A stretch of DNA of 51,956 nt. It comes from Clostridiales bacterium (GTDB lineage: Bacteria; Bacillota; Clostridia; Oscillospirales; Acutalibacteraceae). The stretch covers positions 1 to 51,956 of the forward strand of contig JAAYIY010000008.1 of NCBI GenBank assembly GCA_012523185.1, in the 5' to 3' direction. The notes under the pieces were generated by a model that was not told the origin of the DNA, did not search any database, and was given only the letters and a program-made list of their open reading frames with translations. A program made the translations under genes and the position numbers. Below, piece after piece: positions 42,198-50,650 of the stretch; position 1 is the stretch's first letter; every line of letters begins with the position of its first letter.

Positions 42198-45100
42198 TTA
42201 TTCCGGATTATCTTCTTTAAGTCTAACCCCGACATTTTCAAACAAAGGCTTACCATCATCTTTACCTCCGACGATTATCCCATTATCTATCCCGGCTCCG
42301 GATATTACGGAGGAGTCGTTGACTGTATTAGACATTTTCAATTTATCAAACAGGTCATCTTCTCCGTACATATAGGAAATTGTCGCCGGCAAAACATCCT
42401 GTATAGTCTTTATATTGTGCTTTTTTGCGTATGATGGCTCCGGCCAATGTATAGCTAAAAAAGCGCCGAACCTGGCTTGAATGTCTAACATGTCCACTTC
42501 TGAAATATCATATTGCCTGTCAAGTCTTGTTCCGTTTTTTGTTAAGTAAGGACCGTGGTCACCTGCTATAATTATTATTGCATCTCTTTTTTGTGATTTA
42601 ACATCATTTATATCTTTTCTCATTTCAGCATTCGCTTTTTCTAATCTGTCAAAATATCTTTTGGTCTCATAGGGTGAAAGAACTCCTGACATATTGCAGT
42701 GGCTGGGAAGAAGTGTATGATTGTATATAAACTTTGGTTCAGGTAAATCTTGCGATAAAAAACTTTCTTTGGCTTTTAAAAAATCTTCTCTTGCAACATT
42801 AGAAAAAGCCGCATCGAATCTAAACCCACCTTCTAAAATTGCCCCGCTAATAATTTTATATCCGGCTATTGATGTATCAATAGTGGGAAACACCGTATCG
42901 TATTTAGGCATAAAGCCTCTAAAGCAATAATCGTTTTCATGCAGAAGATATGTATTATACCCTTCGCTGTTAAAAAACTTTAAACCGTTTGCCTCTCCGG
43001 CTATATGTTTTCTAAATTCAATATTGGTTTGAAGCGGTTCCATGTGAAGAACCTGTGACATTGATTGTATAGAATGTGCTCCGATTGAATAAGAGCCGTC
43101 ATAAATAGCAAAACCGTTATCCAAAAGAAAATTCATTTGTTTGCTATTATCATATCCATAAGCTTCCATGGTTTCTTGGTTTGTGTAAGAATCATATATC
43201 ATGATAAATACATCCGGAGAGCTTTTTTTCTGCATATCCGAAGTGTGTTCAAAAACTTTATTGCTTGATACACTCGCTATCTCTGGATTTATTTCTTTTA
43301 ACACACTATTAAATGACAACACAGAATTGCTTATAAAGAAGATAATAAATACAGTGAAAAGTATTTTTTTCTGTTTAATAAAGGATAAGAATAAAGCTAC
43401 GGCTACAAGCATCAATGACCACATTAACAACCAACTTCTTGTTACAATTATATGTCCGGTAACTATTTGTCCGGCATTCGACATATTAAACAGCGTGTAT
43501 AAGAAAACACTTGTTATGGGCATGGTGAATAACTTTGCAATCAAAGGGCTTAGGATTAAAGGTAAAATAAACACCGCAGCAACAGATATTAAAGAAAAGA
43601 TTCCAAATAATACAAGTGAATCACTCAAGGTGAGTATATCCTGATTTGCAAAGATGTATGGTGCAATAGGAGTTATCGGCAGCAAGGCAAACAACAAATC
43701 CGGGAAACTTGCTTTTTCATAACCCTTTTTGTATTTTATTTGCCCTTTTTTAAATACAAACACTATAAATAAAAAGGCAGAGCATAGTCCGAACAGCAAA
43801 AGCTGAAGTTCTCTGCTTCGTATTTGTAAAAGGTCTTGATTTATACCCGGTGGAACCAGCATTGCTCCCAAGAATCTATATAACATAAACAAGATAAAGG
43901 CAAGAATTATCTGTAACAGAAAACCGGTATCAAAAACGGCAGCAAGCAATTTAAGCAGCCAAGGCTTGTTTTTGCCACCGGCAGGATTGAATGTGTAATC
44001 TTCATTTAAGTAAGCTGTTTTTTGTTCTGATTCTTTGGCTGCTTCTGATTTGGCACTTAAGGCTTTTAATGTCTTTTCTATGAAGTTTACGCCTCGAACA
44101 GCGGACTCATCAGGATATTTATCTATTGTTTTATTAACTTCCTTATTTGACAGGTCGATTTTTGAATAGGTTTCTATTGTATTATCAATGATTTCCACTA
44201 ATTTGTTTAGGTCATCTTCTTGTAAAGTTGCTCCTATTTTATCAATGAGTTGCAGATCCCAAGGATTTTCCTTTAGATACATTGCTTCCCGGCCTCTTTT
44301 TTCATACTGTGACTTCATGGTCAAAATAGGTTTTTTAAACAACGTATAATAGTCAAAAATAATACCGGAAAAATCGGAAAGCATTATATCTGCATGAGCC
44401 ATGGACTTAAGGTTTTCCCGTTCAGTATCCCACACCCTTTGATCGGTGTTTGGAAAGGTTTTCATTAAATAGTTTATAATATCTTTATCAGAGATAAAGG
44501 ATTGCGGATGAGGTCTTATTATTACATTGTATTTATTGGACTGTTCTAAAACAGCCAATATTTCTTTGCCGTATTTAGTAAGAAGACCATGATCCCCCCA
44601 TGTGGGGGAAATAAGTATAGTTTTCCGCCTCTCATTGAAATATGTGTATTCATAACCTTTGGCTTTAATGTTTTCCCTTAAAGCATCTAAATATGTATGA
44701 CCTATAACCTCTATTTCCTTTGGCTTTAACTCCCTTGCTTCCTCTAATTCCTTTATAAGCTCAAAGGTGCCTTCGCCGCCAACTAATACACTGTCATAAT
44801 AGTCGGTGCCGAATGCCTTGTATGTTGCGGAGCTGCTGGTTGCATGTGTTATATGGGCGTAGTGTTTTACATTCTTGCTTCTTTTAATCTCTAACACATC
44901 AAGACCGGGAGTGGTCATAACCACCAGATTTGCATTTAATCTATTTAAGTTGTAATAGGCCTCTCTTCCGGTGCCTATATATATTGCCTCGACTCCTTCT
45001 ATTTGAGATTGCAAGCCGGGGTCTTCTTTATCACTGGTTAAATATACTGCTTTTATGGCGCGGGCGGCACCTTCTTCAAGGAGGGGTTTAAATACATTCC

Positions 45101-45326
45101 AATATTGTTTACCCTCTGAGTAATATACCAGCTCATAATGCCTATTCGGGTCTAATCTTCGTCCCTTGCTTCCTCTGGGATTTAAAAGGCTGTATATTTT
45201 ATCTTTTAAAATGTAAAAAATCACAGAAAGGGAAGCTATGAGGGCTGAAATCAACATACTTCCTGTTCCCGGGTCAATATATCCCAGCAAAAAAAAGTTA
45301 AAGAAAATATCTTTATTATTTAACAT
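42198..45326 (-). CDS. CDP-glycerol-phosphotransferase-like / sulfatase-fold fusion membrane protein
   Basis: 1042 residues in three parts. Residues 1-45: a short membrane helix with YIDPGTGSML, a motif common in surface-polymer loci. Residues about 60-420: a TagB/TagF-like domain that would transfer an alcohol phosphate (or phosphonate) from a CMP-activated donor; it has KHYAHITHA, RPHP (271-274) and SDFSGIIFDYY (317-327). Residues about 455-670: roughly six membrane helices. Residues about 700-1000: an alkaline-phosphatase/sulfatase-fold domain related to LTA synthase and phosphoethanolamine transferases, with DVFIMIYDSYT and GDHG (922-925). The natural reading is an enzyme that builds or decorates a surface glycopolymer. 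Good GGGAGG site; overlaps the YidC-like gene by 11 bases. Last gene of the phosphonate operon. Confidence 0.8.
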   Translation of the reverse strand: MLNNKDIFFNFFLLGYIDPGTGSMLISALIASLSVIFYILKDKIYSLLNPRGSKGRRLDPNRHYELVYYSEGKQYWNVFKPLLEEGAARAIKAVYLTSDKEDPGLQSQIEGVEAIYIGTGREAYYNLNRLNANLVVMTTPGLDVLEIKRSKNVKHYAHITHATSSSATYKAFGTDYYDSVLVGGEGTFELIKELEEARELKPKEIEVIGHTYLDALRENIKAKGYEYTYFNERRKTILISPTWGDHGLLTKYGKEILAVLEQSNKYNVIIRPHPQSFISDKDIINYLMKTFPNTDQRVWDTERENLKSMAHADIMLSDFSGIIFDYYTLFKKPILTMKSQYEKRGREAMYLKENPWDLQLIDKIGATLQEDDLNKLVEIIDNTIETYSKIDLSNKEVNKTIDKYPDESAVRGVNFIEKTLKALSAKSEAAKESEQKTAYLNEDYTFNPAGGKNKPWLLKLLAAVFDTGFLLQIILAFILFMLYRFLGAMLVPPGINQDLLQIRSRELQLLLFGLCSAFLFIVFVFKKGQIKYKKGYEKASFPDLLFALLPITPIAPYIFANQDILTLSDSLVLFGIFSLISVAAVFILPLILSPLIAKLFTMPITSVFLYTLFNMSNAGQIVTGHIIVTRSWLLMWSLMLVAVALFLSFIKQKKILFTVFIIFFISNSVLSFNSVLKEINPEIASVSSNKVFEHTSDMQKKSSPDVFIMIYDSYTNQETMEAYGYDNSKQMNFLLDNGFAIYDGSYSIGAHSIQSMSQVLHMEPLQTNIEFRKHIAGEANGLKFFNSEGYNTYLLHENDYCFRGFMPKYDTVFPTIDTSIAGYKIISGAILEGGFRFDAAFSNVAREDFLKAKESFLSQDLPEPKFIYNHTLLPSHCNMSGVLSPYETKRYFDRLEKANAEMRKDINDVKSQKRDAIIIIAGDHGPYLTKNGTRLDRQYDISEVDMLDIQARFGAFLAIHWPEPSYAKKHNIKTIQDVLPATISYMYGEDDLFDKLKMSNTVNDSSVISGAGIDNGIIVGGKDDGKPLFENVGVRLKEDNPE

Positions 45327-46014
45327 GAGTTTTGCCTCCCATTATTTTCTTTCTGGTGTCTAATTTAACAATGATTATGTTTTTTACCAAACTGAACAAG
45401 TTGTTGAAAGTCCAATAAATAAGCAGGCTTGACGGTGAGTTATATAAAATTATAAGAAAAACAAGGGCTATTAAAACAATAGTTGCTTTATCCTTAACGT
45501 CTTTGTCTTTTGCATATACATAACCGGCAGCTAAATTTATAAAGGTCATTAAAAAAGGAAGGACATTAATCGAAAGCCTCCCTAATTTTATTAAAGCGTC
45601 TGCTTCTGCTAAATTGCTTAGATTTAAAAATCCGACACCTTGAAAACCGATGTAGTTAGACAGATAGGTGTAAGCACCTATAAAGAAAGGTATCTGTATT
45701 AATAGGCTAACCAACCCTCTCAGGGAATATATGGGCTTGTATCCGTTAAGCCTGTATACATTTTTTATATATAGATGAAGCTCCTGACCTTTATAAACAC
45801 TTTTAAATTCCTCTATTTTGGGTCTCATTTTGTCTTGTATATCACGCTCCTTTTGCTCTATTTTTTCGGCAATGTAGTAGAAAGGTGACAGGATTATGCT
45901 GACCGCCATACTAAGGAATATAATGGCAGCGCCCGGATTTTGCACTATTTCTAGTACAAACAGAAAAATCTTTTCTATTATTTTTACAAAAGGCGTCACT
46001 ATAATTTTATCCAT
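45316..46014 (-). CDS. YidC/Oxa1-like membrane protein, divergent
   Basis: 232 residues with five hydrophobic segments in the YidC order: helix 1 (about 28-48), a cytoplasmic charged hairpin (EKIEQKERDIQDKMRPKIEEF), helix pair with RGLVSLLIQIPFFIGAYTYLSN, then two more and SSLLIYWTFNNLFSLVKN, which is a clear YidC signature. It differs from housekeeping YidC/SpoIIIJ: no lipoprotein signal peptide, and the conserved groove arginine five residues before the helix-1 proline is serine (Ser39, Pro44). It is therefore probably not a general insertase and may instead serve polymer export or assembly of the large neighbour enzyme. AGAGAGG precedes the start. Confidence 0.8.
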   Translation of the reverse strand: MDKIIVTPFVKIIEKIFLFVLEIVQNPGAAIIFLSMAVSIILSPFYYIAEKIEQKERDIQDKMRPKIEEFKSVYKGQELHLYIKNVYRLNGYKPIYSLRGLVSLLIQIPFFIGAYTYLSNYIGFQGVGFLNLSNLAEADALIKLGRLSINVLPFLMTFINLAAGYVYAKDKDVKDKATIVLIALVFLIILYNSPSSLLIYWTFNNLFSLVKNIIIVKLDTRKKIMGGKTHVK

Positions 46015-46068
46015 AATAAAACCCTCTCTTTGTAAAATTTAATGCCTGTCATAAAAGCTAAAGATGTT

Positions 46069-47181
46069 TTATTTGTTTCTAATCAAGGTTTTCATTAACT
46101 CTTCTTTGTTTTCTTTAGGTGCAACAGTCGGTCTGCCAAGGTTGCTGCGAGCGCTGACAGAACACTTTATTTCTAAAAATGAGAGCTTGTTTACAGCTTT
46201 TATTTTAAGCAAATATCTCTCGAGCATTTCAAGGTTGTCGGCACTCATAACATTTGTATAGCCGCAACCTTTAGCAATAGCAGCGAAGTCTATTTTTGAT
46301 GCAACCGTGGGCATACAACCCACCGATTCATGCGCTGAATTATTAATAACAACATGTATAAGATTATCCGGTTTATTGCTTCCGATTAAGGCCATAGCAC
46401 CCATATGCATTAATGCAGCACCGTCACCGTCAATACACCACACCTTTTTCCCCGGATGTTGAAGAGCGACCGAAAGCGCAATAGATGAACTATGTCCCAT
46501 ACCTCCGATGGTCAAAAAATCCCTGTTATGTTTTTGACGACTTTTTTCTCTAATCTCAAACAGCTCGCGAGAAGCCTTTCCTGTCGTTGAAATAATAATA
46601 TCTTCGTCGGCAAAGTCTGAAATTTTACTTATGGTCTGCTCTCGGGATATAACATTTTGGTTTTGATACACGGCATTGCTTTCAAATTCCAAGACTCCTT
46701 TTTTCACAATGAAAGCCACTTGCTTGCCGGCATCTAATAAAGGACTGAATGATTGCATGACAAAGTCTATATCTTCTTTTGTTGTTTCTTTTGATATGAT
46801 AAATGTTTTGATACCTATATCTTCTAATAGTTCAACTGTAATTTCCCCTTGGAATACATGTTGAGGTTCGTCATGAACACCGGGTTCACCCCTCCAACCA
46901 ACTATAAAAACACATGGAATTCCGTATATTTTATCGTTCATAAGGCTCACAACAGGATTGATTATATTGCCAATGCCCGAGTTTTGAAGATATACTACAG
47001 GCACTTTTCCTGTTGACAGGTGATATCCCATGGCGAGGGCAACGGCGTTTCCTTCGTTTGCCGCGATAATGTGGTTTTTGCTTATTTCATATTTATCCAT
47101 CAAATAATTGCTTAATGGCTTTAAGAGACTATCCGGTACACCGGCGAAGAATTCATATTGGTTTAAAAAGTCAAGCTTCAT
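46069..47181 (-). CDS. ppd: Phosphonopyruvate decarboxylase
   Basis: 370 residues, thiamine-diphosphate enzyme that makes phosphonoacetaldehyde from phosphonopyruvate and so pulls the unfavourable PEP mutase step forward. The N-terminal PYR half has FFAGVPDSLLKPLSNYL and the conserved glutamate in AANEGNAVALAMGYHL. The C-terminal PP half has the ThDP motif GDGAALMHMGAMALIG followed by NLIHVVINNSAHESVGCMPT, typical for Ppd. Length matches characterised Ppd (Fom2, AepY/Ppd, about 370-400). Strong AAAGAGGGG site; 12 bases after the dehydrogenase gene. Confidence 0.93.
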   Translation of the reverse strand: MKLDFLNQYEFFAGVPDSLLKPLSNYLMDKYEISKNHIIAANEGNAVALAMGYHLSTGKVPVVYLQNSGIGNIINPVVSLMNDKIYGIPCVFIVGWRGEPGVHDEPQHVFQGEITVELLEDIGIKTFIISKETTKEDIDFVMQSFSPLLDAGKQVAFIVKKGVLEFESNAVYQNQNVISREQTISKISDFADEDIIISTTGKASRELFEIREKSRQKHNRDFLTIGGMGHSSSIALSVALQHPGKKVWCIDGDGAALMHMGAMALIGSNKPDNLIHVVINNSAHESVGCMPTVASKIDFAAIAKGCGYTNVMSADNLEMLERYLLKIKAVNKLSFLEIKCSVSARSNLGRPTVAPKENKEELMKTLIRNK

Positions 47182-47193
47182 TTTGTCCCCTCT

Positions 47194-48303
47194 TTATTCG
47201 ATTATGTCGCTATACAAAGAACAAAGGGCTTTTTTGTTTAATTTAACCGGGTTGTTGTTTAACCGTTCAAGATGAACCGAATTTGCTAATATATCAATGT
47301 CCCTTTTGTCACGCCTAACAGGGGCTTTGATTTTAAGTTTGGAAAGGATTTCGCGAAACAAACTTATACCTTCTTCAACCGATAAACATCCCATCACTTT
47401 TCTTATATCTTCAAATATACTTTGCAAATAAGCTTCGCCCCTTGGGTCAACACAGTCTTTTAGATTTAAAGTCATATGTTCCCATACATTCGGCAAACAT
47501 ACAGCAACGGCATGACCGTGTGAGATGCCGTAAATTGAACTTAATTTGTAGCTCATTGCGTGGGCTGCCGTAGTAGCAGTAATGTTAATGGCACGCCCGG
47601 CAAGATTTGCCGCAAGCATTATTTGTTCCGATGCATAAGCGTCACCTTTTTCTATATAAGCTTCCCAATTTTGCATTATAATCCCGGTTGCTTGTTTAGA
47701 GTAATCTTTGCTTTCTTTATTTGAGCTAACAGACCACCATGATTCAATGGCTTGACAAAGGGCGTCAAGCATTGCGCTTTTTTTATGATATAGCGGCAAC
47801 TTTTTTAAGGTTAAGCTGTCAAGGATTGCAACCTCCGGCACTAAACTGTCGTGGGAAATAGATTGTTTTTCACCTTCTAAATAAATAACAGCATGTCTTG
47901 TCGATTCACTTCCCGTACCTGCGGTGGTGGGAACGGTTATTAATATTATGCCTGTATCCGCGTATGGTTGGGTTAAATAATTCTTGGAGTCGTCCATTTT
48001 GCAAAACAGTTTTATGCATTTTGCAACGTCAATAGCGCTCCCGCCTCCCACCGCAACCAAACAGTCGCAATTGTTCTTTTTAAAAGCATCTACTCCTTTA
48101 CATACATATTCATAAAGGGGGTTTGGGCTAAAATCCGAAAAACGAACAAATGGAATCGAAATCTGCTCAAAGTATCTTTTAAAGCTTTGTTTGTCAAAGG
48201 AGTTACCGCAAACAAGCATGAACTTCTTAACATTATAACTATCAAGAACTTTGCTTATCTGTGAAACGCTGCCGGCTCCGATTATAATTTGTTCGTTTTT
48301 CAT
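47194..48303 (-). CDS. Iron-containing alcohol dehydrogenase, probable phosphonoacetaldehyde reductase
   Basis: 369 residues of the type III (Fe) alcohol dehydrogenase family. NAD-binding VAVGGGSAIDVAK, TVPTTAGTGSESTRHAVIY, and metal ligands in MLDALCQAIESWWS (Asp, His-equivalent region), TTAAHAMSYKLSSIYGISHGHAVAV (His residues). Its place between PEP mutase and phosphonopyruvate decarboxylase matches PhpC/FomC/DhpG, which reduce phosphonoacetaldehyde to 2-hydroxyethylphosphonate. No aminotransferase is present, so 2-aminoethylphosphonate is not the expected product. GGAGGAT lies 12 bases before the ATG, three bases after the upstream gene. Confidence 0.85.
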   Translation of the reverse strand: MKNEQIIIGAGSVSQISKVLDSYNVKKFMLVCGNSFDKQSFKRYFEQISIPFVRFSDFSPNPLYEYVCKGVDAFKKNNCDCLVAVGGGSAIDVAKCIKLFCKMDDSKNYLTQPYADTGIILITVPTTAGTGSESTRHAVIYLEGEKQSISHDSLVPEVAILDSLTLKKLPLYHKKSAMLDALCQAIESWWSVSSNKESKDYSKQATGIIMQNWEAYIEKGDAYASEQIMLAANLAGRAINITATTAAHAMSYKLSSIYGISHGHAVAVCLPNVWEHMTLNLKDCVDPRGEAYLQSIFEDIRKVMGCLSVEEGISLFREILSKLKIKAPVRRDKRDIDILANSVHLERLNNNPVKLNKKALCSLYSDIIE

Positions 48304-48306
48304 TAA

Positions 48307-50328
48307 CTATAAATCCTCCGGTATAAGTGTGATAATATCTTTGATGCTCATAAGTGTATCGCCGCATTCCTGCGCCCTATGGTTTTTAAGAATCGTTTTA
48401 GCAGCATTTTGCATGGCTGGAAACCCTGCGCGGGTCAGTTGGTTTGCATAAATAATTACATTTGCACCTTTAGATTTAAATTCCTCCTCAGTAACTGAAT
48501 TAAATGAAGTTGGAACAAGGACAATGGGGGTGGTTGTGTCTTGGAGCCTGAACTTTTCCATAAACTCGAAAATCTCAACCGGGTCTTTCTTGCGGCTGTG
48601 TATCATTACTGCATCTGCTCCCGCAGCAGTATAGGCGAAAGCGCGATTTAATGCATCTTCCATGCCCTTTTCAAGGATGAGGCTTTCGATTCTAGCGCAA
48701 ATCATAAATTTCTTCGTTTTTTGGGCTTTCTTTCCCGCTGAAATCTTTTCCGCGAATTGTTCTATAGTATCCTGTGTCTGGCTGACCTCATTACCAAATA
48801 AGCTGTTCTTTTTTAGACCGGTTTTGTCCTCTATAATGATCATGGAAACGCCCATGCGTTCAAGCGTTTTGACAGTATAGACAAAATGTTCTGTAAGACC
48901 TCCTGTGTCGCCATCGAATATTATGGGTTTTGTTGTTACCTCCATAATATCGTCAATTGTACGGAGTCGCGAAGTCATATCCACAAGTTCTATATCCGGT
49001 TTTCCCTTAGAAGTTGAATCACAAAGAGAGGATATCCACATGGCATCAAATTGATGCGATTTCCCGTCTTGATGCACAACAGTATTCTCAGCTATCAAGC
49101 CTGTAAGACCGCTATGGGCTTCAATTGCAGTAATAAGCCCTTTCATCTCTATGGCTTGTTTTAATCTGCCGCGGCGGACATCCGGCAAGGACAACTCATA
49201 TTTTGTTCTTGCATCTAATTTCTTGTATTTTTCATCGGCGGAGTATGGGTATTCTATTAATTGGCCGCCATATGTAGCTAAAGTTTCTACAACTTCATTC
49301 CTTATAGGTCTTTGAAAGCCTGTAACCCAATCATCCCCGTGAACGACATAGGTAGGTTTTAAAGTTTTAAGATTGGTTTTATATGACAGACTTTTTTGTT
49401 CTATAACTTTATTCACTAATGCAAGGTTTTCAAACAAGCCTTTTCGTTCCTCATAAGGGACTAAGGGGAATCGTTTATACGAAATAATTGCTTCATCGGA
49501 TAAAACACCCACAATGAGTTTCCCGAGTTTTGCAGCTTTTTTAATAATTGACATATGGCCTGAATGCAAGATATCCGTTGAAAAACACATATAGACGGTT
49601 CGATTTTCCACTTCTTTAAGTTTGGGGAAAACCATGGCTAAATCTTCAGGTGTGTCAACTTCCGCACAAAGCTTGTCCTCAAAGTCCAGTGTTCTAAGAT
49701 TGATTTTTTCTGAAATGTCGTTAAACGCTTTTTCAGCATAACACTTTCTTTTAGATTCATCATTTGATTCGCAGTATGCAATGATGTTATCCAGCCAAAG
49801 GCGCCAGTCATCGGTATTCAGTTTGTATAAAGGCTGTGCAGCTATAGCGTTGTTAAAGAATTCAACGCCGACTGCAGTTATACGATCTTCTTTAATTACG
49901 GCTTTAAAGTCCTTTTCCGGAAGCTCAAGAGTGGATGAAACAGTCATACAGGAAACGGGGGAAGCTAAAACTGCATCAAAAACACTGTTTTCAAAAACAA
50001 GATCTCCATGCATCAAAACTATATCTGTGTCCTTTAAAGATTCCCTTGCACAGTAGATTGAATAGATGTAATTTGTTTTGTCATAGATGGGGTTTTTGAC
50101 AAATGTGTAGCTAATAGGTAGGTCAAAAGACTTGCAATAGTTAACCAAAACATCATCATAATATCCCGTGGTCATTACGACTTCTTTAATTCCCGCAGCG
50201 GCAATCATTTTGAGTTGTCGGCTTAAAATAGTATCCTGCGAACTTATTTCCGTCATGCATTTAGGATGTTCCGAAGCTAATACACCCATACGACGACCAA
50301 GACCGGAGTTTAATATTAAAGCTTTCAT
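48307..50328 (-). CDS. pepM: Three-domain fusion: nucleotidyltransferase + cytidylyltransferase + PEP mutase
   Basis: 673 residues. Domain 1 (1-236) is a LicC/GlmU-like nucleotidyltransferase (ILNSGLGRRMG, HPKCM, MHGDLVF, EVDTPEDL). Domain 2 (about 243-385) is a TagD/phosphoethanolamine-cytidylyltransferase-like fold with the HxGH motif HSGH (255-258) and VLSDEA. Domain 3 (about 393-673) is phosphoenolpyruvate mutase with FDGDTGG (471-477) and the catalytic signature EDKTGLKKNS (500-509), which separates true mutases from isocitrate-lyase relatives. It makes the C-P bond and probably activates the final phosphonate with CTP. I start at ATG 50328 with AGAGGT upstream; an ATG 16 codons earlier would leave a leader of only about 8 nt. 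First gene of the operon. Confidence 0.88.
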   Translation of the reverse strand: MKALILNSGLGRRMGVLASEHPKCMTEISSQDTILSRQLKMIAAAGIKEVVMTTGYYDDVLVNYCKSFDLPISYTFVKNPIYDKTNYIYSIYCARESLKDTDIVLMHGDLVFENSVFDAVLASPVSCMTVSSTLELPEKDFKAVIKEDRITAVGVEFFNNAIAAQPLYKLNTDDWRLWLDNIIAYCESNDESKRKCYAEKAFNDISEKINLRTLDFEDKLCAEVDTPEDLAMVFPKLKEVENRTVYMCFSTDILHSGHMSIIKKAAKLGKLIVGVLSDEAIISYKRFPLVPYEERKGLFENLALVNKVIEQKSLSYKTNLKTLKPTYVVHGDDWVTGFQRPIRNEVVETLATYGGQLIEYPYSADEKYKKLDARTKYELSLPDVRRGRLKQAIEMKGLITAIEAHSGLTGLIAENTVVHQDGKSHQFDAMWISSLCDSTSKGKPDIELVDMTSRLRTIDDIMEVTTKPIIFDGDTGGLTEHFVYTVKTLERMGVSMIIIEDKTGLKKNSLFGNEVSQTQDTIEQFAEKISAGKKAQKTKKFMICARIESLILEKGMEDALNRAFAYTAAGADAVMIHSRKKDPVEIFEFMEKFRLQDTTTPIVLVPTSFNSVTEEEFKSKGANVIIYANQLTRAGFPAMQNAAKTILKNHRAQECGDTLMSIKDIITLIPEDL

Positions 50329-50390
50329 TGCATCTACCTCTTCTGCATTATTAAATGGGTAGTTGTCTAAATCCATGTGAATCTATGTTG

Positions 50391-50419
50391 ATTGTAGCAT
50401 TTTGTCGACAATCTGTAAA
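50391..50419 (-). promoter_or_regulatory. Promoter of the phosphonate operon
   Basis: On the minus strand TTTACA (50419-50414), 17-bp spacer containing a TTGTCGACAA palindrome, TACAAT (50396-50391). The palindrome could be an operator or chance. Distance fits the ATG at 50328 with a leader of about 55 nt. Confidence 0.6.
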
Positions 50420-50514
50420 GGGCAAGCGCCTTCGGCGGTGATGCATTGCCTCAGGCTTCCGAAAATCTAAAAATCTGCCATCTCGTTTTGGGTTTTTTTG
50501 ACTGCACACTTATT

Positions 50515-50539
50515 GATTTTTCAAGAAGCCCTAATTAAA
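50515..50539 (-). repeat. Inverted partial end of the dispersed repeat
   Basis: GATTTTTCAAGAAGCCCTAA and the following bases match the reverse complement of the first 26 bases of copy 2 at about 22 positions. The rest of the repeat is missing. If real, it marks the right edge of the phosphonate cluster opposite copy 3. Confidence 0.35.
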
Positions 50540-50570
50540 AAAACGACCCGAAACCTTAGTTTCGAGCCGT
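50537..50570 (-). terminator. Terminator of tRNA-Ala
   Basis: On the minus strand ACGGCTCGAAAC and GTTTCGGGTCGT form a 12-bp stem (50570-50559 with 50554-50543, two G-U pairs), then seven T. Confidence 0.85.
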
Positions 50571-50574
50571 TTTG

Positions 50575-50650
50575 TGGTGGACCTGAAGGGATTTGAACCC
50601 ACGACCTCTCGGATGCGAACCGAACGCTCTCCCAGCTGAGCTACAGGCCC
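50575..50650 (-). tRNA. tRNA-Ala(CGC)
   Basis: 76 nt on the minus strand from GGGCCTGTAGCTC to CAGGTCCACCA, CCA encoded. The acceptor stem contains the G3-U70 pair, the main identity element for alanine. The anticodon loop is TTCGCAT, anticodon CGC (alanine GCG). The T-stem has one mismatch. It lies next to the AT-rich phosphonate cluster. Confidence 0.9.

Noticed and set aside
42198-50328. Phosphonate antibiotic gene cluster (fosfomycin- or phosphinothricin-like)
   Set aside because: No HEP dioxygenase, epoxidase, radical methyltransferase, ligase or exporter accompanies the three core genes; polymer-linked enzymes do.
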